Assembly (NCBI GenBank): GCA_947501805.1
Contig: CANMXJ010000007.1
Coordinates: 1-64,000, forward strand
Reading direction: 5' to 3'
DNA length: 64,000 nt
DNA from: an uncultured Sulfitobacter sp.
Lineage (GTDB): Bacteria; Pseudomonadota; Alphaproteobacteria; Rhodobacterales; Rhodobacteraceae
Positions 24,099-32,500 of the stretch are shown here, in pieces. Positions within the stretch are counted from its first letter, which is position 1. Each line of letters opens with the position of its first letter. The notes below the pieces were generated by a model. That model made no database searches and was not told the origin of the DNA. It was given only the letters and a program-made list of their open reading frames with translations. The position numbers and the translations under genes were made by a program.

Positions 24099-24878
24099 TT
24101 ATGCGTTTGGTCTTACTGCATATAAGGCGATTGCGGCCGCATTTGAGACGTTGAGAGAGCCAAATTGTCCACTTGCGTCAATTCGTACCAAGGCATCGAC
24201 CGTTTCGCGCGTTTTTTCACGCAAGCCCGGCCCCTCGGCCCCCAGAACCAGCGCAACAGGGCGATCCCGTTTGCCCTCTACCGCCTGTTCTATTGATTGC
24301 TCGGCCTCCCCATCCAGTCCCAGCACCAGATAGCCCATATCCTGCAACGCACGGATCGCATCCGCCAGATTACGCACCCGCAGATACGGCTGGCGTTCGA
24401 GCGCACCTGATGCCGTTTTGGCCAGCGCACCGGTCTCGGGCGCAGAGTGATGGCGCGTGCCAATTACCGCAGAAGCCCCCAAAACCTCGGCCGAGCGCAG
24501 GATTGCGCCCACATTATGCGGATCGGTTACACGGTCCAACAGCATCACGCGCGGCGCTTCCGCCCCGATGCAGACATCCTCCAGACGTCCCCAGTTCAGC
24601 GGCTTCACTTCCAGCACGGCCCCCTGATGCACAGAACCCGGATCAAGTGGCGGTTTGAATTTGCGCGGGTCCACAACTTCGGGTGTGATGCCAGCGGCGG
24701 CCACCGCATCTTCCAGCTTGATCAATGCATTTGGTGTGATCAGCAGCTTCAGTTTCTCGCGTTCGGGGTTCATCAGCGCATCGCGCACCGCATGCAAACC
24801 AAACAGCCAAACCGTCAAATTTGCCTCGGTCTTTTTGTCCTGTTCTTTCTGGACCACCCATTTGGGTTTCTTCATCAT
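24099..24878 (-). CDS. rlmB: 23S rRNA (guanosine-2-prime-O-)-methyltransferase, RlmB/TrmH family
   Basis: A 259-residue SPOUT-class methyltransferase that uses SAM to methylate a ribose in RNA. An N-terminal substrate-binding domain (WLFGLHAVRDALMNPEREKL, residues about 24-43) is followed by the knotted catalytic domain with LLDRVTDPHNVGAILRSAEVLGA (motif 1), LVLGAEGPGLRE (motif 2) and SLNVSNAAAIALYA (motif 3). RlmB methylates G2251 of 23S rRNA in E. coli; a related TrmH-like target cannot be excluded. It is divergent from tRNA-Tyr. Confidence 0.9.
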   Translation of the reverse strand: MMKKPKWVVQKEQDKKTEANLTVWLFGLHAVRDALMNPEREKLKLLITPNALIKLEDAVAAAGITPEVVDPRKFKPPLDPGSVHQGAVLEVKPLNWGRLEDVCIGAEAPRVMLLDRVTDPHNVGAILRSAEVLGASAVIGTRHHSAPETGALAKTASGALERQPYLRVRNLADAIRALQDMGYLVLGLDGEAEQSIEQAVEGKRDRPVALVLGAEGPGLREKTRETVDALVRIDASGQFGSLNVSNAAAIALYAVRPNA

Positions 24879-24987
24879 TTCGCCCTCATCTGCCGCGCAT
24901 GCAAAAAGCCGATTGTTTTGCCTTGACGCCCCTTAGGGTCGCTTGTAATCACGCCCTCACGTTCAGCGCAATGCGCGGGACGTAAGT

Positions 24988-25071
24988 GGGCGACAGGCCG
25001 CAAGGTGTGGCAGGGGACTGTAACTCCCTCGCGGAGACGCACGCCTGGTTCGATTCCAGGGTCGCCCACCA
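24988..25071 (+). tRNA. tRNA-Tyr (GUA)
   Basis: A complete class II tRNA: acceptor GGGCGAC with GTCGCCC, anticodon loop CTGTAAC (GTA), a long variable arm, T-loop TTCGATT in stem CCTGG/CCAGG, discriminator A and encoded CCA ending at 25071. A degenerate copy of its 3-prime part appears at 53868-53893. Confidence 0.97.
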
Positions 25072-25104
25072 CTTTCCCAACTTCTGAAGAGATATATTTC
25101 CCAT

Positions 25105-25728
25105 TTACGGGATAAGGACATTGCCGCGCTCGAATGTTGCGGCATCCATGCTCAGGTCATCATAGACAATCTGGATCGTGATCGTCTGGATCGCGCCTTG
25201 GCGCATACGCAAATACGGAATGCCGTCTTCCTCCAAAATGGCGTTGGGCGTCACAAACTGTTCGTGGCAAGGTGGCAGTGGCCAATTCTGCATCGTCTCG
25301 CCGTTCACGGAAATCGCCATCGCTTTGAGACCGCAGCGCCACCCCCACAGATGGGTCACGTAAAGCAAATCCTGACCATCATAATCGCGTACGGCCACCC
25401 AATTGCCTTTGGTCGCATTCAGGATCGGTTTGACTTCGGCCGCGGTGGTGAACTTGCCGCTCGGCGTTTGCGGGTCAGCGACAAGGCTTACTGGTACCAC
25501 CGCCATGTTAAACTCTTGCGTTGGGGCACTTCCAGTTGCTGCCGGAGCAGGAGTTTTCGTACCACCTTCAACCACCGTGCCCTGCCCGATGATCACGCTT
25601 TGTGGTGCAATCTGGACCGTTGAGGCACCCGCAAGCGATTGATCTGTCGCCGCATCTCCATCCGGTGTCGGGCCTGGCGCTGTGCTGTTCATTCCTGCGG
25701 CCATCATTGCAAAGACTATGTCCAACAT
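25105..25728 (-). CDS. Hypothetical exported or envelope protein
   Basis: A 207-residue protein with a weakly hydrophobic N-terminus (MLDIVFAMMAAGM), a long Pro/Ala/Thr/Gly-rich low-complexity stretch (residues about 15-75), and a folded C-terminal domain containing VAVRDYDGQDLLYVTHLWGW, two Cys, and a Trp/Pro-rich ending. The C-terminal domain looks like a ligand-binding beta domain; I cannot name the family. It is convergent with tRNA-Tyr and divergent from the 25822 gene. Confidence 0.6.
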   Translation of the reverse strand: MLDIVFAMMAAGMNSTAPGPTPDGDAATDQSLAGASTVQIAPQSVIIGQGTVVEGGTKTPAPAATGSAPTQEFNMAVVPVSLVADPQTPSGKFTTAAEVKPILNATKGNWVAVRDYDGQDLLYVTHLWGWRCGLKAMAISVNGETMQNWPLPPCHEQFVTPNAILEEDGIPYLRMRQGAIQTITIQIVYDDLSMDAATFERGNVLIP

Positions 25729-25821
25729 TTCTACTCTCCTGCATCGTCAGCGTAATTGCTGTCTTTTGCGCCGGAACAATCCAACCTATAGTGGTTAACA
25801 AAAAAGGGGCGCCGCATAACT

Positions 25822-26826
25822 ATGGCACGCAAAGCAGCAGGCTCGCAAACATTCAACATCGTGATTGTTGGCCAACAAGGTCGTCTGGCCTATGAGGCGC
25901 TGATTTTCGCAGCCTCCCTTCGCCACTCAAGCCCTGATTTCAAGGGCCGCTTGTTTATTGCCGAACCGCAAGCAGGTGTGCTTTGGGAGAATGATCCGAC
26001 AATCAAGAACGCCGAAGTCCGTGCCGCGTTAACCGATCTGGGTGCCGAGATCATCCCGTTTGAGAGCAAGTATTTTGGTCAGAAATATCCCTATGGAAAC
26101 AAGATCGAAATGCTCAAGGTGTTGCCCAAAGGCGAGCCGTTTGTGTTTTTTGACACGGATACCCTGATCACGGGTGACATCACATCAGTCCCTTTCGATT
26201 TCGAACGCCCCACTGCCTCCCTGCGCCGCGAAGGAACTTGGCCCATCCCGCAAATCTATGGCCCCGGCTATACAGGTTTGTGGAAATCTCTTTATGACAA
26301 ATTCGATCTGGATTTTGCATCCAGTCTCGACACCAACCAGCCGGATGAATACTGGCAACGATATCTCTATTTCAACGCTGGGTTTTTCTACTACCGCTGC
26401 CCACGCGAATTTGGTGCGAAATTCCTGCAATACGCACTTGCGATCCGCGACACGCCCCCGGTTGAACTGTGTGCGCAGAGCTTTGACCCCTGGCTTGACC
26501 AGATTGCCCTGCCCCTTGTCATTCATGCCCTCGGAGGGGGCCGGGATGCTTTGCCCGAGGGGTATCTCGACGGCGAGGTCAGCTGTCACTACCGCTTTTT
26601 GCCGCTCCTCTACGCGCGCGAGAGCGATCACACGATCAAGGTGTTGGAAACAGTGACCGCGCCAAACAAGATCAAGAAAGTTCTCAAGGGGTCCAACGCT
26701 GTCAAACGCACGATCTATCAAGGGCGCGGCCACAAGGTGCGGGCCTTGTTTGATCAGGATCACCTGCCCCGACGCGAGCAGATGATCCGCAACCGGATCA
26801 AGAAGAACGGGTTCTGGATCAGGTAA
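25822..26826 (+). CDS. GT-A-like glycosyltransferase-family protein
   Basis: A 334-residue protein with a Rossmann-like N-terminus (FNIVIVGQQGRLAYEALIFA) and a metal-binding DxD motif at residues about 112-116 (EPFVFFDTDTLITGDIT), as in GT-A nucleotide-diphospho-sugar transferases. Later come YLYFNAGFFYYRCPREFG and the acceptor-side WLDQIALPLVIHAL. The C-terminus is basic. No signal peptide, so cytoplasmic. The sugar and acceptor are unknown, and the neighbours do not show them. Confidence 0.65.
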   Translation: MARKAAGSQTFNIVIVGQQGRLAYEALIFAASLRHSSPDFKGRLFIAEPQAGVLWENDPTIKNAEVRAALTDLGAEIIPFESKYFGQKYPYGNKIEMLKVLPKGEPFVFFDTDTLITGDITSVPFDFERPTASLRREGTWPIPQIYGPGYTGLWKSLYDKFDLDFASSLDTNQPDEYWQRYLYFNAGFFYYRCPREFGAKFLQYALAIRDTPPVELCAQSFDPWLDQIALPLVIHALGGGRDALPEGYLDGEVSCHYRFLPLLYARESDHTIKVLETVTAPNKIKKVLKGSNAVKRTIYQGRGHKVRALFDQDHLPRREQMIRNRIKKNGFWIR

Positions 26827-26835
26827 ACATATGGT

Positions 26836-27414
26836 TTAGCTTGCCTTTTCCAGCAAGGTGTATGTAACAATCATTGCATTTTGCACCTGTGCGCGTACGA
26901 TTTTCCCTGCCTCGTTACGCTTGCTGCGGGCACCGATCGACTTCTTGATCACACGACCGATCTGCTGGTTCAGGGACACACGGGCACGTGCCGCCGCACG
27001 GGTGCCTTTGGCTTCTTTGCCACCAATTGCCGCCGCATACTGCGCGACAAAGTCCGGATCCTTTTCGGCCTCCTGAACCACAGTCAGGATAAAGTGATCA
27101 TCGAACTTACCTGCCTTGTCCAAGGTTGTTGCCAAGGCAACAGCCTGGTCGATGACGTGGCGTTTGCCAGCAAGACGCAAGGCCAATGGATCATCCGCAG
27201 GCGCGGCATCAATCACATGTGATTCCACCAGTTTTTGCATGTAGTGCGTCAGGTTCAGACCTGTCGCCTTTGCCTGCGCATCCAGAAAACGGCGAACCGC
27301 TGGCTCAACCGTAAATGTCACGGTCGAGGCTTTTGCCAGCTTCTCCATGCGGCGGGCCTTGATGGCTTCACGCTCGGCGGGTTTTGGGGCTTTGATCTTT
27401 TCCATTTTTCCCAT
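26836..27414 (-). CDS. Putative ribbon-helix-helix-like autoregulated protein
   Basis: A 192-residue protein. A Lys-rich start (GKMEKIKAPKPAEREAIKAR) is followed by a short strand-helix-helix (STVTFTVEPAVRRFLDAQAK, then TGLNLTHYMQKLVESHVID, residues about 30-68) that fits the ribbon-helix-helix fold. A long helical C-terminal part with basic patches follows. AGGAG lies eight bases before the ATG. Two CATAC/GTATG palindromes sit 20-75 bases upstream, which suggests a regulator of itself and perhaps of metY. No family name is certain. Confidence 0.6.
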   Translation of the reverse strand: MGKMEKIKAPKPAEREAIKARRMEKLAKASTVTFTVEPAVRRFLDAQAKATGLNLTHYMQKLVESHVIDAAPADDPLALRLAGKRHVIDQAVALATTLDKAGKFDDHFILTVVQEAEKDPDFVAQYAAAIGGKEAKGTRAAARARVSLNQQIGRVIKKSIGARSKRNEAGKIVRAQVQNAMIVTYTLLEKAS

Positions 27415-27434
27415 TTTGATAACTCCTGCTCAAA

Positions 27435-27453
27435 ACATACTTAATATGTATGT
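27435..27453. promoter_or_regulatory. Operator palindrome 1
   Basis: ACATAC (27435-27440) and GTATGT (27448-27453), with a seven-base A/T spacer, 21 bases upstream of the 26836-27414 start. It pairs with a second site at 27474-27490; centres are about 38 bases apart. Confidence 0.55.
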
Positions 27454-27473
27454 TCATCACTCAAGTCCGTCAA

Positions 27474-27490
27474 CATACTTTTATAGTATG
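27474..27490. promoter_or_regulatory. Operator palindrome 2
   Basis: CATACT (27474-27479) and AGTATG (27485-27490) with a TTTAT-like spacer. It shares CATAC/GTATG half-sites with the first palindrome and lies between the divergent 26836-27414 gene and metY. Confidence 0.5.
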
Positions 27491-27680
27491 AGAGGTAATT
27501 GCAAAATGGCTTACTGGGGTAACCTTGTTCTTTGCGGCAACCGCTTTGCGAACAAACGTCCTGCCCTGCCCGCATGCCGCATGACAGCGGTCTGGAACAC
27601 TGCCGCTCCCTTGTCTGGCATGCTGGCTTGGCATAAACGTCTCCCAACCCCCGATCAGCGGGACCAGCAAGGAGACACAG

Positions 27681-28970
27681 ATGAGCGATCCAACCTACGG
27701 CTTTGACACGCTACAAATTCACGCGGGCGCAAAGCCCGATCCGGCCACCGGTGCGCGCCAGACACCGATTTATCAGACAACAGCCTATGTGTTTCGCGAT
27801 GCCGACCACGCCGCGGCGTTGTTTAACCTACAAGAGGTCGGTTTCATCTATTCCCGCCTGACCAACCCCACGGTCGCGGTTTTGCAGGAACGCATTGCCA
27901 CGCTTGAGGGTGGTGTTGGCGCTGTCTGCTGCTCCTCCGGTCACGCCGCGCAGATCATGGCGTTGTTTCCGCTTATGGGTCCGGGCAAGAACATCATCGC
28001 TTCGACCCGTCTTTATGGGGGTACGGTCACGCAGTTCAGCCACACGATCAAGCGGTTCGGATGGGAGTGTAAGTTCGTCGACTTTGACGATCTGGACGCG
28101 GTGAAAGCAGCCGTTGACGACAACACCCGCGCCATTTTTGGCGAAGCGATTGCAAACCCCGGTGGCTACATCATGGATGTGCGCGCCATTGCCGACATCG
28201 CTGATGCAGCTGAAATTCCACTGATCATCGACAACACCACAGCAACACCGTACCTGTGCCGCCCGATCGAGCATGGCGCGACATTAGTTGTTCACTCCAC
28301 CACCAAATACCTGACCGGAAACGGAACTGTGACCGGTGGTTGCGTCGTTGATTCGGGCAACTTCGACTGGTCCAAGAACGACAAGTTCCCATCTCTCAGC
28401 CAGCCAGAGCCCGCCTATCACGGCCTCAAGTTTCACGAAACCTTTGGCAATCTGGCCTTCACCTTCCACGGTATCGCCATCGGTCTGCGTGATCTCGGTA
28501 TGACGATGAATCCGCAAGCCGCGCATTATACGCTGATGGGGACAGAAACCCTGTCGCTGCGCATGGAACGGCATGTGGAGAACGCGGTTAAAGTCGCAAA
28601 CTGGCTGGAAAAGGACGACCGCATCGAGAAAGTCACCTATGCTGGTCTGGAGTCTTCACCCTATTACGAGCGCTCCAAAACCGTTTGTCCCAAGGGTGCC
28701 GGTGCCTTGTTCACGATTTCAGTCAAAGGCGGCTACGAGGCCTGCATCAAACTGGTCAATGCGCTGGAAATCTTCAGTCATGTTGCCAACCTCGGCGATA
28801 CACGCAGCCTTGTGATTCACTCCGCCTCCACCACGCACCGCCAACTGTCGCCCGAACAGCAAGAGGCCGCAGGCGCAGGCGCGAATGTCGTACGCATTTC
28901 CATCGGCACCGAAGATGCAAACGATCTGATCGCAGACCTTGATCAGGCGCTCGCCAAAGCGGCAGGCTAA
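27681..28970 (+). CDS. metY: O-acetylhomoserine sulfhydrylase
   Basis: A PLP enzyme that forms homocysteine from O-acetylhomoserine and sulfide, in methionine synthesis. 429 residues, typical for the Cys/Met metabolism family's long form: FDTLQIHAGAKPDPATGARQ at the N-terminus, GFIYSRLTNPTVAVLQERIA, the PLP-binding Asp region PLIIDNTTATPYLCRP, and the PLP lysine in VHSTTKYLTGNGTVTGG. AAGGAG precedes the ATG. The leader 27491-27680 is about 190 bases and holds a weak AGCGG/CCGCT stem, but I could not match a known SAM riboswitch. Confidence 0.95.
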   Translation: MSDPTYGFDTLQIHAGAKPDPATGARQTPIYQTTAYVFRDADHAAALFNLQEVGFIYSRLTNPTVAVLQERIATLEGGVGAVCCSSGHAAQIMALFPLMGPGKNIIASTRLYGGTVTQFSHTIKRFGWECKFVDFDDLDAVKAAVDDNTRAIFGEAIANPGGYIMDVRAIADIADAAEIPLIIDNTTATPYLCRPIEHGATLVVHSTTKYLTGNGTVTGGCVVDSGNFDWSKNDKFPSLSQPEPAYHGLKFHETFGNLAFTFHGIAIGLRDLGMTMNPQAAHYTLMGTETLSLRMERHVENAVKVANWLEKDDRIEKVTYAGLESSPYYERSKTVCPKGAGALFTISVKGGYEACIKLVNALEIFSHVANLGDTRSLVIHSASTTHRQLSPEQQEAAGAGANVVRISIGTEDANDLIADLDQALAKAAG

Positions 28971-28980
28971 GCCGGAATCC

Positions 28981-29058
28981 CACCCCGTTTCAGTTTTGAC
29001 GCGGGGTGCGCACCTTACGAAACGGCCTGCGGCGGTTTTGAGCCTGCCGCAGGCCTTT
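28981..29058 (+). terminator. Two hairpins after metY, the second terminator-like
   Basis: CACCCCG (28981-28987) pairs with CGGGGTG (29002-29008). Then GGCCTGCGGC (29024-29033) pairs with GCCGCAGGCC (29046-29055), followed by TTTCCTT. The second is the likelier transcription terminator of metY. Confidence 0.6.
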
Positions 29059-29138
29059 CCTTGGCCAAGGTGACGCGCTATTCTTTGAGCAGTTGGCGTT
29101 AACTTCGTTACGCCTGTCCTTGTGTTAAAGTTGTAGTG

Positions 29139-31628
29139 ATGAAGCCTAGTTTTGCTCTTTCTCTCTCTTTTGACGGCATCCGGCTGTTACACCGCGCGGC
29201 CGGTGGTTGGCGTGTGGTGGGCGACGTTGCTCTGGATGCGGACGATATGGCTGCGGAACTGGAGGTGCTACGCAAGACCGCCTCCGCACTCGAACCCGGC
29301 GGGTTGCATACCAAAGTTCTGCTGCCCGACGAACAAATCAAATATCTGACAATCGATACCCCCGGTGCGGATGATGCTGCACGGCGCGCTGCGGCCTTGA
29401 TTGCACTGGACGGCGCGACACCCTATGCGGTGGATGATCTGGCCTTTGATATTAGTGTGGACGGCGACAAGACACACATTGCCGCCGTTGCTCATGAAAC
29501 CTTGGCAGAGGCCGAGGGTTTTGCGCATGAACACCGCTTCCAACCTGTCAGCTTTGCCGCCATTCCGGGCGATCACGCCTATTTGGGTGAACCGTTTTTT
29601 GGCGCAACAGCCGTGTCCGCAACATTTCTCGAAAACGGGGAAGAGGTAGAACCGGACGGAATTGCTGTTGTCGTTGTAGGTGACATCAAGACACCAAGCG
29701 GACCGGTGGTGGAATTGGATGATCCTGACGTCAATGACGCAGAGGCTGTTGTTGATGTGGCCCCTGTGGACACGGCCGAAACCGGGAGTCCCGATCCAGA
29801 AACTCCACAGACTGCCATCAGCGATACGCCCGTTGTCGAAATTGCAGGCGACAGTGCCGAGGTTGGCGAAACGCTTGAGGATGCAGACCGGAAGCCTCCT
29901 GCAATTGACGCGGCAGCGCCTGAAGTCGCGCCGGTCGCAGCTGCCCCGATGCTCGGGCCTGCGCCTGCTCCGGAAAGTGCCCCGCGATCGCCAACGGTCG
30001 GTTTCGCATCACGCCGCGCTCCCGAGAAAACCACCGTGCCGCAACTTGAAGGTGTCAAACGCAATGCTGTGGCCTCCACAATGCGCCCGCAGCAGGGGGC
30101 AGTCACATCCGGCGAGTTGGACATCGAGCCTGATGCGGTTGTACCTGAAACGCCTACGCCATCCAAAGCACCTACGAAATCCGGTTTTCTCAGCCGGCGC
30201 AAATCCAAGCCGGATATCATACCATCCGCCCCTCCTCCGCTGGCCGAACAGGAAGGCACCGAAAAAGAGCGCATGACCGTTTTTGGTGCGCGCAAAGGGA
30301 ATGTCGGTGGCAAGCCCCGCTATCTTGGGCTGATCCTGACCGCCGCCTTGCTGGTTTTCCTTGCCGGCGTCGCCGCTTGGGCCTCGGTATTTCTTGATGA
30401 CGGCATCAGCCTGTCCCGCTTGTTCGGAGAGCGTGGCCCGACAACCGCAGAAGTACTGGCAGACGAACAAGAAGAAGACGCGACACCCGACGTCAAAGTC
30501 GCAACCCTTGATCCGACACTTACCCCGGAAGACGCCGCCGTTCTGGATGCCCTCAGCGATCCTGTGCAACCCGGTCCACAGACAATGCCAAGCGATGCGC
30601 AACTTGAGGCGATCTATGCCGCCACGGGCATTTGGCCACGTGCGCCCGAAGTGCCGCCGGAACCCGCAGGTCTGGTCAATATCGAAGACCTGTACCTGAC
30701 CAGCATTGATCCTGTCAGCACAACCACAGATGCCGTTGCCCTGCCTGATGTGTCCGGCTTTGCCACTGACATTACGCTATCCAACGTCTCTTCCCCGGCA
30801 GCGGCGGGCACTTTGTTCGCTCTTGATTCCCGTGGGCTTGTAATCCCGACAGTGCAAGGGGCGCTTAGCCCGGACGGTTTCACCGTATTTCTGGGATCGC
30901 CCCCGCGCGTTCCACCCGAAACACCAACAAGGTCTCAAGCCGAACCGGAGGACACTGCAATCCAGTCGGCCCTTGCCGCCTTTAGGCCCCGAACACGTCC
31001 CGCTGATCTGGAAGAAAAGACAGAGCGTGCGCAGCTTGACGGTCTGACCCGCAACGAGCTGGCCGGATATCGCCCCGCCTTGCGCCCCAAGTCCCTGCAA
31101 CAACAAGCCGAAGCCGCATCAGTCCCCGCACCTGAACCGGAGGCGGAGCCGGAACAAGTGAACACGGATAGTGCTGTCGCCCTTGCATTGGCCAACACGG
31201 CACAGCCGGTTCCGGCCCTTGAAAATGCAACAAAATTTGCAGTGCGCGCGTCGGTGCGACCCGACGTGCGCCCGCGCAACTTCGCGCGGATCGTCAAACG
31301 GGCGCAACGTGCCAAACCGGATGAAGAGGTACGCGTGGCCAGCGCGGCCACCGTCGCCCCGCGCGTGGTCAAACCCAAAGTGCCCACCAAAGCTTCTGTT
31401 GCGAAACAGGCTACGGTCAAGAACGCGATCAATTTGCGCAAAGTCAACCTGATCGGTGTTTACGGGAAACCTTCCAACCGCCGCGCTTTGGTGCGACTAG
31501 GCAACGGGCGCTACAAGAAAGTGGTCGTAGGGGATCGCATTGATGGCGGTCGTGTTTCAGCCATTGGCGAAGGGGAACTTCGCTATGTCAAACGCGGCAA
31601 AAATGTCGTTCTGAAAATGCCTAGGTAG
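29139..31628 (+). CDS. Large GspL/PilM- and PilP-like single-TM protein
   Basis: An 829-residue protein. Residues about 1-160 resemble the actin-like cytoplasmic domain of GspL/PilM (FALSLSFDGIRLLHRAAGGW, VLLPDEQIKYLTIDTPG, FDISVDGDKTHIAAVAHE). Residues 160-380 are acidic, Pro/Ala-rich and low complexity. One TM helix lies near 390-412 (LGLILTAALLVFLAGVAAWA). The periplasmic part is Pro-rich and ends in a small conserved domain (NLRKVNLIGVYGKPSNRRAL, then DRIDGGRVSAIGEGELRYVK), like PilP/GspC-type C-terminal domains. No pilus or type II secretion genes are nearby. GTG 29136 is an alternative start. Role unknown; envelope assembly or transport is the inference. Confidence 0.7.
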   Translation: MKPSFALSLSFDGIRLLHRAAGGWRVVGDVALDADDMAAELEVLRKTASALEPGGLHTKVLLPDEQIKYLTIDTPGADDAARRAAALIALDGATPYAVDDLAFDISVDGDKTHIAAVAHETLAEAEGFAHEHRFQPVSFAAIPGDHAYLGEPFFGATAVSATFLENGEEVEPDGIAVVVVGDIKTPSGPVVELDDPDVNDAEAVVDVAPVDTAETGSPDPETPQTAISDTPVVEIAGDSAEVGETLEDADRKPPAIDAAAPEVAPVAAAPMLGPAPAPESAPRSPTVGFASRRAPEKTTVPQLEGVKRNAVASTMRPQQGAVTSGELDIEPDAVVPETPTPSKAPTKSGFLSRRKSKPDIIPSAPPPLAEQEGTEKERMTVFGARKGNVGGKPRYLGLILTAALLVFLAGVAAWASVFLDDGISLSRLFGERGPTTAEVLADEQEEDATPDVKVATLDPTLTPEDAAVLDALSDPVQPGPQTMPSDAQLEAIYAATGIWPRAPEVPPEPAGLVNIEDLYLTSIDPVSTTTDAVALPDVSGFATDITLSNVSSPAAAGTLFALDSRGLVIPTVQGALSPDGFTVFLGSPPRVPPETPTRSQAEPEDTAIQSALAAFRPRTRPADLEEKTERAQLDGLTRNELAGYRPALRPKSLQQQAEAASVPAPEPEAEPEQVNTDSAVALALANTAQPVPALENATKFAVRASVRPDVRPRNFARIVKRAQRAKPDEEVRVASAATVAPRVVKPKVPTKASVAKQATVKNAINLRKVNLIGVYGKPSNRRALVRLGNGRYKKVVVGDRIDGGRVSAIGEGELRYVKRGKNVVLKMPR

Positions 31629-32001
31629 ACCATTGTTCGCAGATCGCGACATAGTTGTGAGAATTGAATTGTGCGAAAAATACCTTAAGCAAAAGATTAA
31701 GTATCCCCTTTTTTGATTTATTAACAAAATGTTAAAGGCCTTTCTTTAAGCATGAAAGCTCTACGGGAGTTACTCGATACACCTGACCGACATCATATCA
31801 TCGCACCTTGTAAAACCTCCACCGCCCACCTGATGTCCGCTTCATTACTCCGTTAGAGACAACCCGTTGCGCCATTCCAATTGTCTGGACGCGGCAAACA
31901 TCGGCGAAACCACGCTTGTTCTGCGTGGCAATGGCCTCTTGCCTTTTCATTTCCAACCATTCCCCGCATGTATCGAGAAAACAGCGCGAGAATGCCGCAC
32001 C
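31629..32001. other. A/T-rich intergenic region with a 15-base palindrome
   Basis: This 373-base stretch holds no gene that I can support. Positions 31675-31745 are strongly A/T-rich and contain the palindrome TTAACAAAATGTTAA (31721-31735). It is the likely promoter/operator area of the Lrp-type gene at 32002. Confidence 0.5.
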
Positions 32002-32457
32002 ATGCTAGATGAAACAGATTATCGCCTTCTGACCGCCTTGCAAAAGGACGCCCACCTGACGGCACAAGAGCTGGGCGAACGTTTGCATCTTTCAGCGTCT
32101 CAAGCTGGGCGGCGCCGTCAGCGTCTGGAGGCACAGGGATACATTCAGGGCTACACAGCGCGCCTTGACCCCCTCAAACTAGGGCTCAACGTGCAGGGTT
32201 TTGTACAAGTCCACCTTGAGACCCAAGGCCCGGCGCATTCCCGCAGTTTCGGACAGCTACTGTCCACCCGTAGCGAGATTGTGAGCGCTTGGACCATGAC
32301 GGGGGATGCGGATTACCTTTTACGCGTCTATTGTGAAGACTTGCCCAGCCTGAACCGGCTCATTCACGACGTTTTGTTGGCACATCCAGCGGTTGCGCGT
32401 GTGCATAGCCAGATCGTAATGGACCAGTTGAAACGCGACGGGCCTTTGCCCACCTGA
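32002..32457 (+). CDS. Lrp/AsnC-family transcriptional regulator
   Basis: A 151-residue Lrp-type regulator: an N-terminal winged HTH (DETDYRLLTALQKDAHLTAQ, then LHLSASQAGRRRQRLEAQGY) and a RAM ligand-binding domain (VQVHLETQGP, WTMTGDADYLLRVYCEDLPS, HPAVARVHSQIVMDQLK). Usually an octameric sensor of amino acids. Starting at 32002 matches the family N-terminus. The antiporter gene follows 43 bases later, and regulation of it is possible. The TTAAC/GTTAA palindrome at 31721-31735 is a candidate binding site. Confidence 0.93.
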   Translation: MLDETDYRLLTALQKDAHLTAQELGERLHLSASQAGRRRQRLEAQGYIQGYTARLDPLKLGLNVQGFVQVHLETQGPAHSRSFGQLLSTRSEIVSAWTMTGDADYLLRVYCEDLPSLNRLIHDVLLAHPAVARVHSQIVMDQLKRDGPLPT

Positions 32458-32500
32458 CGCCCCAACCCCCGACGCAATATGCGTTTCTGAGAGGACCACC

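Noticed and set aside
27491..27680. Possible SAM-type riboswitch in the metY leader
   Set aside because: A leader of suitable length exists, but I could not align it to the SAM-II, SAM-V or SAM/SAH patterns that I know, so no call is made.
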